Made by a program: the position numbers and the translations under genes. DNA of 10,879 nt, from NCBI GenBank assembly GCA_021780625.1, contig JAJXYI010000312.1:1-10879 (forward strand), written 5' to 3'. This document shows positions 1 through 7,224 of this stretch, in pieces. Each line of letters starts with the position of its first letter. Position 1 is the first letter of the stretch. This stretch comes from a bacterium. Its GTDB lineage: Bacteria > Verrucomicrobiota > Verrucomicrobiae > Opitutales > Opitutaceae. The notes below the pieces were generated by a model. It saw only the letters and a program-made list of their open reading frames with translations, was not told the DNA's origin and ran no database searches.

Positions 1-1022
1 ACAACGCCGAGATCGATGGCGAGGGCGCCATCGACGGTCAGGGCCCCTACTGGTGGAAAAAGTTCTGGGATCTCCGTGCGGCCTATATCCCGCGCGGGCT
101 GCGCTGGGCCGCCGATTACGACTGCCAGCGGCTACGCCTCATCACCGTGTGGAAGTCGCAGAACGTCACGGTCTCCCGCCTCCATCTCCACCGCTCCGGT
201 TTCTGGACCGTACAGATCACCTACTCCGATCACGTGACCGTCGACGGCATCACGATCGCCGACAACTTCATGTCCGAAGGCATCAAGGGCGCCAGCACCG
301 ACGGCGTCGACGTCGACTCCTCCCGCTACGTCCTCGTGCAGCACTGCGACATCGACAACAACGACGACGACATCTGCCTGAAGGCCGGACGCGATGCCGA
401 CGGCCTGAGGGTCAATCGCCCCACCGAATACGTCGTGATCCGAGACAACGTCTGCCGGCGCGGCGGCGGCGTCGTCTCGTTCGGGAGTGAAACCGCCGGG
501 GTGATCCGGCACGTCGTCGCCTATCGCGACGTCGGGATCGGCACGAGCGAGGGCCTGCGTTTCAAGAGCACGCCCACACGGGGAGGCGGCGTCGAGGACG
601 TTCTGATACGCGATGTCACGCTGACCAACGTGCCCCGTCCCTTCACCTTCACCCTCGATTGGAACCCGGCCTACAGCGACGTGAAGATCCCCGACGGCAT
701 GAAGAACATTCCCGCCATGTGGCGCGCGGTCGCGGCGCCCGTCCAGCCTCCGGAGCGCGGGTATCCGTTCATGAGGGACATCACGATCGCCAATGTCCGC
801 GTGACGGGTGCAAGGCAGATCATGACCGTGTCGGGCCTTCCCCAGAAGCCGCTCGGTGCTGTCCGCTGGGAGAACATCACCGCACAGGGCACCGAAGCGG
901 GCTCAATCCGCTACGCCCACGACTGGACCATGTCCGGAGTGCAGTTTCGCACCTCCGACGGCAAACCCGTCAAGTCGGGCCATTGTGACCGGGTCGAGCT
1001 CCCCGTCGTCAGCCACGAGTAA
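1..1022 (+). CDS. Glycoside hydrolase family 28 (pectin backbone galacturonidase / rhamnogalacturonan hydrolase type), 5' partial
   Basis: Reading frame is open from base 3 to a TAA at 1020-1022 (339 codons visible); the N-terminus and any signal peptide lie upstream of the window. GH28 enzymes are inverting right-handed beta-helix hydrolases acting on galacturonate linkages in pectin. Seen in sequence: the opening 'IDGxGxIDGQGPYWW' strand typical of the family; a STDGVD motif with its Asp at 300-302; NDDDICLKAG with the paired Asp at 363-368, exactly 21 residues after the first Asp as in fungal polygalacturonases; and R-F-K at 558-566, matching the family R-I-K. Oddity: the histidine of the usual G-H-G motif is absent, the site reading G-G-G (462-470) before FGSE. 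Together with the RG-I genes downstream this favours an exo-acting or RG-I-specific galacturonidase over an ordinary endopolygalacturonase (inference). Family assignment is firm; substrate is not. It precedes rhaT by 23 bp, so the two may be co-transcribed. Confidence 0.93.
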   Translation, partial: NAEIDGEGAIDGQGPYWWKKFWDLRAAYIPRGLRWAADYDCQRLRLITVWKSQNVTVSRLHLHRSGFWTVQITYSDHVTVDGITIADNFMSEGIKGASTDGVDVDSSRYVLVQHCDIDNNDDDICLKAGRDADGLRVNRPTEYVVIRDNVCRRGGGVVSFGSETAGVIRHVVAYRDVGIGTSEGLRFKSTPTRGGGVEDVLIRDVTLTNVPRPFTFTLDWNPAYSDVKIPDGMKNIPAMWRAVAAPVQPPERGYPFMRDITIANVRVTGARQIMTVSGLPQKPLGAVRWENITAQGTEAGSIRYAHDWTMSGVQFRTSDGKPVKSGHCDRVELPVVSHE

Positions 1023-1045
1023 AATCGCCCCGCCCCTTTCCCCGC

Positions 1046-2206
1046 ATGAACCCCAATCCGTTTCTCGGCGTCTGTTTTCATTGGCTCGGAGGCCTGGCCT
1101 CCGGTTCGTTCTACGTGCCCTACCGAGGAGTTAAAAAGTGGTCCTGGGAAACCTATTGGCTGGTCGGCGGCTTCTTCTCCTGGATCGTCTGCCCCTGGCT
1201 GCTCGCCTTCCTGCTCACGAATAACCTCCCGGGCGTGCTCATGCAGCAATCGGCGGAAACGCTGTGGTGGACCTACTTCTTCGGCGCGCTCTGGGGCTTC
1301 GGCGGTCTCACCTTCGGGCTGACCATGCGCTACCTCGGCATGTCGCTCGGCATGGGCGTGGCCCTCGGCTATTGCGCCGCCTTCGGCACGCTGCTTCCTC
1401 CCATTTTCAAGTCCTTCGTCCCGTCGATTCCGGTCGCGCAATCGATCGGGCAGATCGCCTCGTCCCGCGCGGGCGAGGTCACGCTCGCAGGCGTGGCCAT
1501 CTGCATCTTCGGCATCGCGATCGCCGCGCTCGCCGGCTACACAAAGGAGCGCGAGATGCCCGAGAAGGAGAAGAAGAAGGCCATCGCCGAGTTCAACTTC
1601 AGGAAGGGCGTCCTCGTGGCCACGTTCTCCGGCATCATGAGCGCCTGCTTCGCGTTCGCTCTCACCGCCGGCAATCCCATCGGCGACGCCTCGCTCGCCG
1701 CCGGCACCGACAAGATCTGGACCGGCCTGCCCAAGCTCGTGGTCGTGCTTCTGGGCGGGTTCACGACGAATTTCGTGTGGTGCGCCATCCTCAATATCCG
1801 CAACGGCTCCGGCTATCAGTACCTGGCGAGGATCGCCCGCCCCGAGCACGCCGCCCTTCGCGCCGCAGGCGGCGAGCACTCCGGCGAATCCCTTGCCGCT
1901 GCCACGGCCGACCTGCGGATCCCGATGCGTTCCAATTACCTCTTTTCGGCCCTGGCAGGCACCACCTGGTACTTCCAGTTCTTCTTCTACACGATGGGAG
2001 AAACCCAGATGGGGAAATTCGCCTTCAGCAGCTGGACCCTCCACATGGCCAGCATCATCATTTTCTCCACCATGTGGGGCTGGTTCCTGCACGAGTGGAA
2101 GGGCTCCAGCCGCAAGGCTCACAGCCTCATCGCGGCCGGCATCTTCACCCTCATCCTGTCGACCCTCGTCGTCGGTTACGGCAATTACCTCGGCGTGGGC
2201 AAATAA
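1046..2206 (+). CDS. rhaT: L-rhamnose/H+ symporter RhaT
   Basis: 386 aa inner-membrane protein that imports L-rhamnose with a proton (drug/metabolite transporter superfamily). It matches what I know of E. coli RhaT (344 aa) along its whole length: N-terminal 'FYVPYRGVKKWSWETYW' (E. coli FYAPFKKVKKWSWETMW), 'GLTMRYLGMSLGMG', 'AEFNFRKGVLVA', and 'WYFQFFFYTMGE'. About ten hydrophobic segments are visible, near residues 5-23, 37-57, 72-94, 100-122, 146-163, 188-208, 228-250, 297-316, 331-349 and 359-379. The loop between segments 7 and 8 (residues 252-296) is hydrophilic, Ala/Glu/Arg-rich and clearly longer than in E. coli, accounting for part of the extra length. The ATG at 1046 is chosen because the protein then begins exactly at the conserved N-terminal helix. 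The leader before it is pyrimidine-rich with no Shine-Dalgarno. Its position between GH28 and GH106 argues that it takes up rhamnose released from RG-I. Confidence 0.96.
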   Translation: MNPNPFLGVCFHWLGGLASGSFYVPYRGVKKWSWETYWLVGGFFSWIVCPWLLAFLLTNNLPGVLMQQSAETLWWTYFFGALWGFGGLTFGLTMRYLGMSLGMGVALGYCAAFGTLLPPIFKSFVPSIPVAQSIGQIASSRAGEVTLAGVAICIFGIAIAALAGYTKEREMPEKEKKKAIAEFNFRKGVLVATFSGIMSACFAFALTAGNPIGDASLAAGTDKIWTGLPKLVVVLLGGFTTNFVWCAILNIRNGSGYQYLARIARPEHAALRAAGGEHSGESLAAATADLRIPMRSNYLFSALAGTTWYFQFFFYTMGETQMGKFAFSSWTLHMASIIIFSTMWGWFLHEWKGSSRKAHSLIAAGIFTLILSTLVVGYGNYLGVGK

Positions 2207-2299
2207 CCGCCTCTCGAACTCCGCCATGCGATCAGCCGTATCGGCTATTCGGCGACACTTAGCCCCGCTTCCAGCCCCGACCATTGGTCCGCCGTCACC
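2207..2299 (+). other. Intergenic gap rhaT-GH106 with a small dyad
   Basis: This 93-bp gap carries a short perfect inverted repeat: AGCCG at 2234-2238, a 3-nt TAT loop, CGGCT at 2242-2246. The stem is only 5 bp and no T-run follows, so it is not a convincing terminator. I see no good -35/-10 pair and no Shine-Dalgarno before the ATG at 2300. The gap is small enough for rhaT and the GH106 gene to be on one transcript. The AGCC...GGCT arrangement recurs in the two larger gaps downstream. Confidence 0.4.
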
Positions 2300-4948
2300 A
2301 TGAAACCCGCAGCCCTCCTCTCTCTCGCCGCACTCGCGCTTCTGTCGCCGGTCCGTGCCACCCAGTCCGCGGGCTCACCGCCCACCTCGCCCGACCCCTT
2401 CGCCTGGCCTTCCTTCGACCGGAACACCCGACCCTGGACCCGCTGGTGGTGGCTGGGCAGCGCCGTGGACCAACCCAATCTCCAGCGCATGCTCACCCAG
2501 TTTCACGACGCCGGCATCGGCGGGGTCGAGATCTGCCCGATCTACGGCGCCAAGGGTTACGAGTCGCGCTTCATCCCCTACCTGTCGCCCACCTGGATGC
2601 AGATGCTGGCATTCACCACCACCACCGCCGCACGCCTCCACCTCGGCGTCGATCTCACCACCGGCACCGGCTGGCCGATGGGCGGCCCCTGGATCCCCAA
2701 GGACAAGGCTTCCGAGTCGGTCCGCATCGTCCTCCCCTCCACCCCCGGCGGCTCGCCCTCACTCGTCGTCAAACAGGCGATCCAGCGTGTCAAACGCGCC
2801 GCCCCTGGTGGCCAGGGATACGTGATCGACCCGTACTCCATCTCCTCGCTCGACACTTATCTGGCCCGCTTCAACCAGGCTTTCGCCCACTACGACGGCC
2901 TCCCGCCGCACGCGTGGTTTCATGACTCGTTCGAATACTTCGGCGCCGACTGGACCCCGAACTTGCTGGAACAGTTCTCCCGGCGCCGGGGTTACGACCT
3001 CTCCCATCACCTCGACTCCCTCGCCGGCCGCGGCGATCCCGACGTGGCCGCGCGGGTGCGCGAAGACTACCGCCGCACCCTCGCTGAGCTCCACCTGGAA
3101 TGGGTCTCCCACTGGACCGCCTGGAGCCACAGCCACGGAAGTCTCACGCGCGAACAGGCCCACGGCGCTCCCGCCAATATCGAGGACGTCTACGCGGCCG
3201 CCGATATTCCCGAAACCGAAGGGTCCTTCGGAGGCGGCTCCGCCGCGCAGATCCCGATGATGAAGTTCGCCTCCTCGGCCGCCCATACCACCGGCAAGCG
3301 GTTCGCCTCCTCCGAAACCTTCACCTGGCTCGGCGAACATTTCCAGGTCCCCCTCGCCTCGCTCAAGCCGGTCGTCGACACCTTCTTCCTCGCGGGCATC
3401 AACCACATCTTCTTTCACGGCATCCCCTACTCGCCCTCCGACGCGCCCTGGCCAGGCTGGCTCTTTTATGCCGCAGTCAACTTCGGCCCGAACGGCGGCA
3501 TCTGGCACGATCTCCCCGCCTTCAATGCCTACGCCACCCGCTGCCAGTCCATCCTTCAGGCAGGCCACCCCGACAACGATGTCCTGCTCTACTTCCCCGT
3601 CGCCGACTTCTGGCAGCACATCGGCCCCGCACCCGGCATCCCCAAGGACGCTCCCGGAGCCGAAGCCGATCCGCTCGTGATCCAGTTCACAACGCCCGGC
3701 CTGTGGATGCACGGGAGTCCATTCTATCGTACCGCGATGGCGTTGTGGAACAAAGGCGTCTCCTACGACGAGGTGACCGACGCCCTCCTCGCCCACGCCC
3801 GCGTCGAGGACGGCCGCTGCATTCTCGGCGGCAACCGCTACCAGGCGATCGTGATTCCACCCTGCCGGTTCCTGCCGCTCACGACCCTCGAACATCTCGC
3901 CACCCTCGCCCGCGCCGGCGCGACCGTGGTCTTCGAGGGCACGGCTCCGTCGGATGTTCCCGGATACCACAATTTCCAGCAGCGCAGGGCCGGTCTTCTC
4001 GCGCTGGAACACTCCCTCGCGCTTCACCCCGGCCGCACCACCGTCGGCACCGGCGCGGTGTTCATCGGGCCCGATCTCTTCGGGCTTCTCAGCGAGGCCG
4101 GCGTGCAACGCGAGTCCATGAGCGATCAGGGGCTGCGCTGCGTTCGCCGCACCCGCGCCGACGGCACCGACTATTTCATCGTCAACACCGGCAAATCGAC
4201 CGTCGACGGCTGGGTCCCCCTGTCGAAGCCGGCCCGCTTCGCATCGCTTCTCGATCCGATCGCCGCCGACCGAGCCGGCCGCGCCGCACTGCGTGGCCCC
4301 GAAATGTCGCCCGACGTCTATCTCCAGCTCGCGCCAAACCAGTCGCTCGTGCTCCGGCTTTACGACTCATCCGCCGCTCCTCGTTTTGCGCACGCCGCTC
4401 CCTGGCCCTATCTGCACGCCTCGACGGCCCCCGCCGTGCCCCTCTCCGGCGAGTGGTCCGTGCATTTCCTCGAAGGCGGACCCGTCCTTCCCAGGGACTT
4501 CCAGGCTCCCTCCCTCGTGCCGTGGACCGGCCGGGGCGACGCCGACGCCGATCGGTTTTCAGGAACCGCCCGCTACACGCTCACCTTCAATTTTGAACCT
4601 TCGGACACCCACGACTGGGTCCTCTCCCTCGGACGCGTCGCCGAAAGCGCCCGCGTGCGCCTGAACGGTCGCGAGCTCGCCACCCTCTGGTGCCCCCCCT
4701 TCGAGGTCCCCGTGGGCCAGGCCCTCCGCGCCGGCCAAAACGTGCTCCAAATCGACGTCACCAACGTGGCCGCCAATCGGATTCGCGACCTCGACCGCCG
4801 ACACGTTCAGTGGAAGCGTTTCTACGAGATCAATTTCGTGAACAAGAATTACCAGCCTTTCGACGCCTCGGGCTGGCCCATCCGTACCTCGGGCCTCGTC
4901 GGCCCCGTCGCCCTCCGGCCGGTCACCACGTTCAACCCTTCCCCTTAA
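2300..4948 (+). CDS. GH106 alpha-L-rhamnosidase, secreted
   Basis: 882 aa enzyme expected to release L-rhamnose from RG-I oligosaccharides outside the cytoplasm. Residues 1-20 form a signal peptide (Lys, then an Ala/Leu core, cleavage likely after VRA). The mature protein opens with the GH106 signature region 'RPWTRWWWLGSAVD' (44-57), followed by 'GVEICPIYGAKGYES' (75-89) and 'DLTTGTGWPMGGPW' (118-131) in the catalytic barrel. Acidic clusters 'FHDSFEYFGADWTPN' (207-221) and 'SSETFTWLGEHFQVP' (337-351) are the best candidates for catalytic and metal-binding carboxylates; which Glu does what cannot be settled by eye. 'GINHIFFHGIPYSP' and 'GWLFYAAVNFGPN' (366-398) are also characteristic. Residues about 715-875 form a C-terminal beta-sandwich resembling the sugar-binding domain of GH2 enzymes (YTLTFN, RVRLNGREL, VGQALRAGQNVLQIDV). 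The ATG at 2300 gives a clean signal peptide but has no Shine-Dalgarno. The PL4 gene starts only 13 bp after its stop. Confidence 0.95.
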   Translation: MKPAALLSLAALALLSPVRATQSAGSPPTSPDPFAWPSFDRNTRPWTRWWWLGSAVDQPNLQRMLTQFHDAGIGGVEICPIYGAKGYESRFIPYLSPTWMQMLAFTTTTAARLHLGVDLTTGTGWPMGGPWIPKDKASESVRIVLPSTPGGSPSLVVKQAIQRVKRAAPGGQGYVIDPYSISSLDTYLARFNQAFAHYDGLPPHAWFHDSFEYFGADWTPNLLEQFSRRRGYDLSHHLDSLAGRGDPDVAARVREDYRRTLAELHLEWVSHWTAWSHSHGSLTREQAHGAPANIEDVYAAADIPETEGSFGGGSAAQIPMMKFASSAAHTTGKRFASSETFTWLGEHFQVPLASLKPVVDTFFLAGINHIFFHGIPYSPSDAPWPGWLFYAAVNFGPNGGIWHDLPAFNAYATRCQSILQAGHPDNDVLLYFPVADFWQHIGPAPGIPKDAPGAEADPLVIQFTTPGLWMHGSPFYRTAMALWNKGVSYDEVTDALLAHARVEDGRCILGGNRYQAIVIPPCRFLPLTTLEHLATLARAGATVVFEGTAPSDVPGYHNFQQRRAGLLALEHSLALHPGRTTVGTGAVFIGPDLFGLLSEAGVQRESMSDQGLRCVRRTRADGTDYFIVNTGKSTVDGWVPLSKPARFASLLDPIAADRAGRAALRGPEMSPDVYLQLAPNQSLVLRLYDSSAAPRFAHAAPWPYLHASTAPAVPLSGEWSVHFLEGGPVLPRDFQAPSLVPWTGRGDADADRFSGTARYTLTFNFEPSDTHDWVLSLGRVAESARVRLNGRELATLWCPPFEVPVGQALRAGQNVLQIDVTNVAANRIRDLDRRHVQWKRFYEINFVNKNYQPFDASGWPIRTSGLVGPVALRPVTTFNPSP

Positions 4949-4961
4949 CCCACACACACCC

Positions 4962-7040
4962 ATGGGATTTTTATCCCGTTTCTTCACCCGCTGTCGGCCG
5001 AGACTGTGCCTGCCGCATTCCACACGCGCACTCTCCACGTTCGCCACGCTCCTCGCCGTCGCCACCGCCGCGTTTTCAGCGCCCACAAGCCAGGTCGCCT
5101 CCGACGGTGTCACGCTAAGCGAGGACGCCCATGATTACATCCTCTCCAACGCCTGCGTCACCGCCACCGTCGACAAACACACGGGCAACCTCGTTTCGCT
5201 CCGCTACCGGGGCCTCGAATTGATGGGCCACGGTTCCGGCATCCCCGGCGGCTACTGGGAGCAGAACACCGGACGAGCCCCGCAGGTCATCGATTCCGTC
5301 ACCATCGATCCACGCAGCAACGGAGGCCGCCGTGCCGAAGTTTCCGTCAAGGGCATCTCCGAGGGCCGCATGCTCAGCCCCAGCGCCCCGGGTGGAGGCA
5401 TCCGCTGCGATCTCGAGCTGCGCTACGGACTCGGTAGGGACGACAGCGGCGTCTACACCTACGCGATCTATTCCCATCCGGCCAACTACCCTGCCGACCA
5501 CATCGGCGAAAGCCGCTTCGCCGCGAAGCTCAATCCGAAGATCTTCGACTGGATGACCATCAACGCAGCGGTCAACAAGCGCATGCCCACGCCCCGCGAC
5601 TGGGTCGAGGGAACTCCCCTCAATATGAAGGAAGCCCGCCGACTCAACACCGGCATCTATAAGGGGCAGGTCGAGCACAAGTATGACTACAGCGCCATTC
5701 AGTTCGACACCCCCGCCTATGGCTGGTCGAGCACCCAGGCCTTTCCGCTCGCCCCTTCCCAAGTCTCTTCCGCGTCCCGCGCCCACGTCGGCCTGTGGTT
5801 CATCAATCCCTCGATGGAATACCTCAGCGGCGGCCCAACCAAGGTCGAGCTCACCGGCCACCTGGACCTCTCCGACGCTCCCGATCCCGTCCTTCTCAAT
5901 TATTGGCGCGGCACCCACTACGGCGGCTCCTTCTGCCCCATCGCCAAGGGTGAGGCGTGGACCAAGGTCGTCGGCCCCATGCTTATCTACTGCAACGCCG
6001 GCAACGGTCCGCAGGAGCTTTGGCACGACGCCCTGCGTCAGGCCAAGGCCGAAGCCGAGCAATGGCCCTACGCCTGGGTCGACGGCGTCGACTACCCCCA
6101 CGCCGCCCAGCGCGCCTCCGTCTCGGGTGCCTTCTCTGTCGTCGATGCCCAGGAACCCAACCTCCACCCCACCTCGATGCTCGTCGGCCTTTCCGCACCC
6201 GATTACTTCACCACCGGTTGGGCCCGGTTCGGCCGCACTCCCCCGACCGTCCGCGTCGGCTGGCAGACCGATGCCAAGCACTACGAATTCTGGACCCGCG
6301 CCAACGCCGACGGCAGTTTCGCCATATCCAAAATCCGGCCCGGGACCTACGTGCTCCACGCCATCGCCGACGGCGTCCTCGGCGAGTTCGTCAGCAACCA
6401 GATCACACTCAAACCCGGCGAACACCTCGCCTTCGGCACGATCGTCTGGCACCCCGTCCGCTACGGTCGCCAGCTCTGGGACATCGGCATCCCCAACCGC
6501 AGCGCCCGCGAGTTCTTCCACGGTGACGATTATCGCCACTGGGGACTCTATCTCGATTACCCCAAGTGGTTCCCCCACGACGTCGATTACACCATCGGGA
6601 AAAGTGATTTTCGAAAGGACTGGAACTTCGAGCAGGTGCCGCGCGTACCCGCCGACGACACGGACGGACGTGAACCCGGCAAGTCCACGACTTGGACGGT
6701 CCACTTCACCCTCACCCCCGCCGCGCTGGGCGATGCACGCACTGAGCGCGCCATCCTCCGCCTCGCACTCTGCGGCATCGGCACGCGCCACCTCTCCGTG
6801 ACCGTAAACGACCGCCATGTCGGGGAGCTCGACAACCTGCAGTACAACGCGGTGATCAACCGCGACGGCATCCAGGGCCTTTGGAGCGAACACGACGTGA
6901 TCTTCCCCGCCTCCGCCCTGCGCGAAGGCGCCAACACCCTCAAGCTCACCATTCCGGGCGGCAATCCCACCAGCGGCATCGAGTACGATTATCTCCGCCT
7001 TGAGGTCGCACCCAATAACGAACCGGCAAAACACAGTTAA
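4962..7040 (+). CDS. PL4 rhamnogalacturonan lyase, secreted three-domain form
   Basis: 692 aa lyase that cleaves the Rha-GalA link of RG-I by beta-elimination, leaving 4,5-unsaturated galacturonate. Domain order: catalytic beta-sandwich, about 48-375; FnIII-like domain II, about 380-500 ('RASVSGAF', 'GSFAISKIRPGTYVLHAIADGV'); carbohydrate-binding-like domain III, about 500-685 ('QLWDIGIPNRSAREFFHGDDY', 'HWGLYLDYP', 'TIGKSDFRKDWNFEQVPR'). Matched by eye to Aspergillus aculeatus RGL4, the stretch 'IGESRFAAKLN' (181-191) aligns with IGELRFIARLN, so Arg185 matches substrate-binding Arg107 and Lys189 replaces Arg111. Lys240 in 'EHKYDYS' and His319 in 'YWRGTHYGGS' match catalytic Lys150 and His210. 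The N-terminus is a long signal peptide with a basic stretch of about 25 residues before the hydrophobic core (27-40), cleavage near FSA|PT; no twin-arginine motif and no alternative ATG or GTG shortens it. The leader before the ATG is AC-rich (cccacacacaccc). It is probably co-transcribed with GH106. Confidence 0.95.
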   Translation: MGFLSRFFTRCRPRLCLPHSTRALSTFATLLAVATAAFSAPTSQVASDGVTLSEDAHDYILSNACVTATVDKHTGNLVSLRYRGLELMGHGSGIPGGYWEQNTGRAPQVIDSVTIDPRSNGGRRAEVSVKGISEGRMLSPSAPGGGIRCDLELRYGLGRDDSGVYTYAIYSHPANYPADHIGESRFAAKLNPKIFDWMTINAAVNKRMPTPRDWVEGTPLNMKEARRLNTGIYKGQVEHKYDYSAIQFDTPAYGWSSTQAFPLAPSQVSSASRAHVGLWFINPSMEYLSGGPTKVELTGHLDLSDAPDPVLLNYWRGTHYGGSFCPIAKGEAWTKVVGPMLIYCNAGNGPQELWHDALRQAKAEAEQWPYAWVDGVDYPHAAQRASVSGAFSVVDAQEPNLHPTSMLVGLSAPDYFTTGWARFGRTPPTVRVGWQTDAKHYEFWTRANADGSFAISKIRPGTYVLHAIADGVLGEFVSNQITLKPGEHLAFGTIVWHPVRYGRQLWDIGIPNRSAREFFHGDDYRHWGLYLDYPKWFPHDVDYTIGKSDFRKDWNFEQVPRVPADDTDGREPGKSTTWTVHFTLTPAALGDARTERAILRLALCGIGTRHLSVTVNDRHVGELDNLQYNAVINRDGIQGLWSEHDVIFPASALREGANTLKLTIPGGNPTSGIEYDYLRLEVAPNNEPAKHS

Positions 7041-7068
7041 TGGCAGGAAATATAACGAAGCGTCCCTA

Positions 7069-7093
7069 CAGCCGACTGCGCCGGGGTCGGCTG
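7069..7093 (+). repeat. Perfect 8-bp stem hairpin downstream of PL4
   Basis: CAGCCGAC (7069-7076) and GTCGGCTG (7086-7093) are exact reverse complements around a 9-nt loop TGCGCCGGG. It lies 29 bp after the PL4 stop, where an operon end would be expected, so it could act as a transcription end or as a 3' RNA-stabilising hairpin. The bases that follow (cacaaagttcgg) contain no T-run, so it is not a canonical intrinsic terminator. Its core (AGCC, CGCCGGG, CGGCT in that order) recurs at 9709-9725, which raises the alternative that it is a REP-like intergenic repeat. Confidence 0.6.
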
Positions 7094-7099
7094 CACAAA

Positions 7100-7182
7100 G
7101 TTCGGCGATCGAACGATCCCATCCTCTAATCCAAAACGCCGACACGAGGCCCTGATCCCGCATTCCCGAACGTTCTTCGTTC
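7100..7182 (+). promoter_or_regulatory. Two spaced inverted repeats upstream of the GH2 gene (possible operator pair)
   Basis: GTTCG-N5-CGAAC at 7100-7114 and GAACG-N5-CGTTC at 7168-7182 are both perfect 5-bp arms with 5-nt spacers, and the hexamer CGAACG occurs in both (7110-7115 and 7167-7172), 57 bp apart. They lie 43-125 bp before the GH2 start codon, where a promoter and operator would be expected if GH2-GH105 form a separate unit. No recognisable -35/-10 pair could be assigned, and no regulator gene is present in the window. Chance occurrence in GC-rich DNA is possible. Confidence 0.3.
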
Positions 7183-7224
7183 CCTTCGTCGCCTCCTGTT
7201 CAGATTCCTCCCCCGAAATTCCAA

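Noticed and set aside
911..2284. Minus-strand open frame of 457 codons across rhaT
   Set aside because: It is antisense to a clear RhaT, low in complexity and without a domain; a composition artefact.
2617..2640. Short ACC/CCG triplet run in GH106
   Set aside because: It encodes a Thr run (residues 106-109) flanked by Ala in a helix of the enzyme; preferred-codon repetition, not a functional repeat.
2759..4108. Minus-strand open frame of 449 codons inside GH106
   Set aside because: Same artefact: it lies wholly within the conserved GH106 catalytic region on the other strand.
3100..4596. Long + strand frame inside GH106 in another phase
   Set aside because: The product is Arg/Pro-rich and repetitive, as expected from a shifted reading of GC-rich codons; no motif or start signal.
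7028..7056. Sigma-70-like promoter with TATAAC at 7051-7056
   Set aside because: The -10 likeness is good, but the expected -35 place reads AAAACA (3 of 6 matches) and lies within the PL4 coding end; a lone hexamer is not enough.
7069..7105. Canonical Rho-independent terminator after PL4
   Set aside because: The hairpin is real, but the following bases have no T-run, so intrinsic termination cannot be claimed.
5115..7163. Long minus-strand open frame (682 codons) antisense to the PL4 gene
   Set aside because: Its translation is Gly/Val/Asp/Glu-rich with no recognisable domain, and the + strand frame is an unambiguous PL4 lyase. Strong G/C at third codon positions suppresses stops on the opposite strand.
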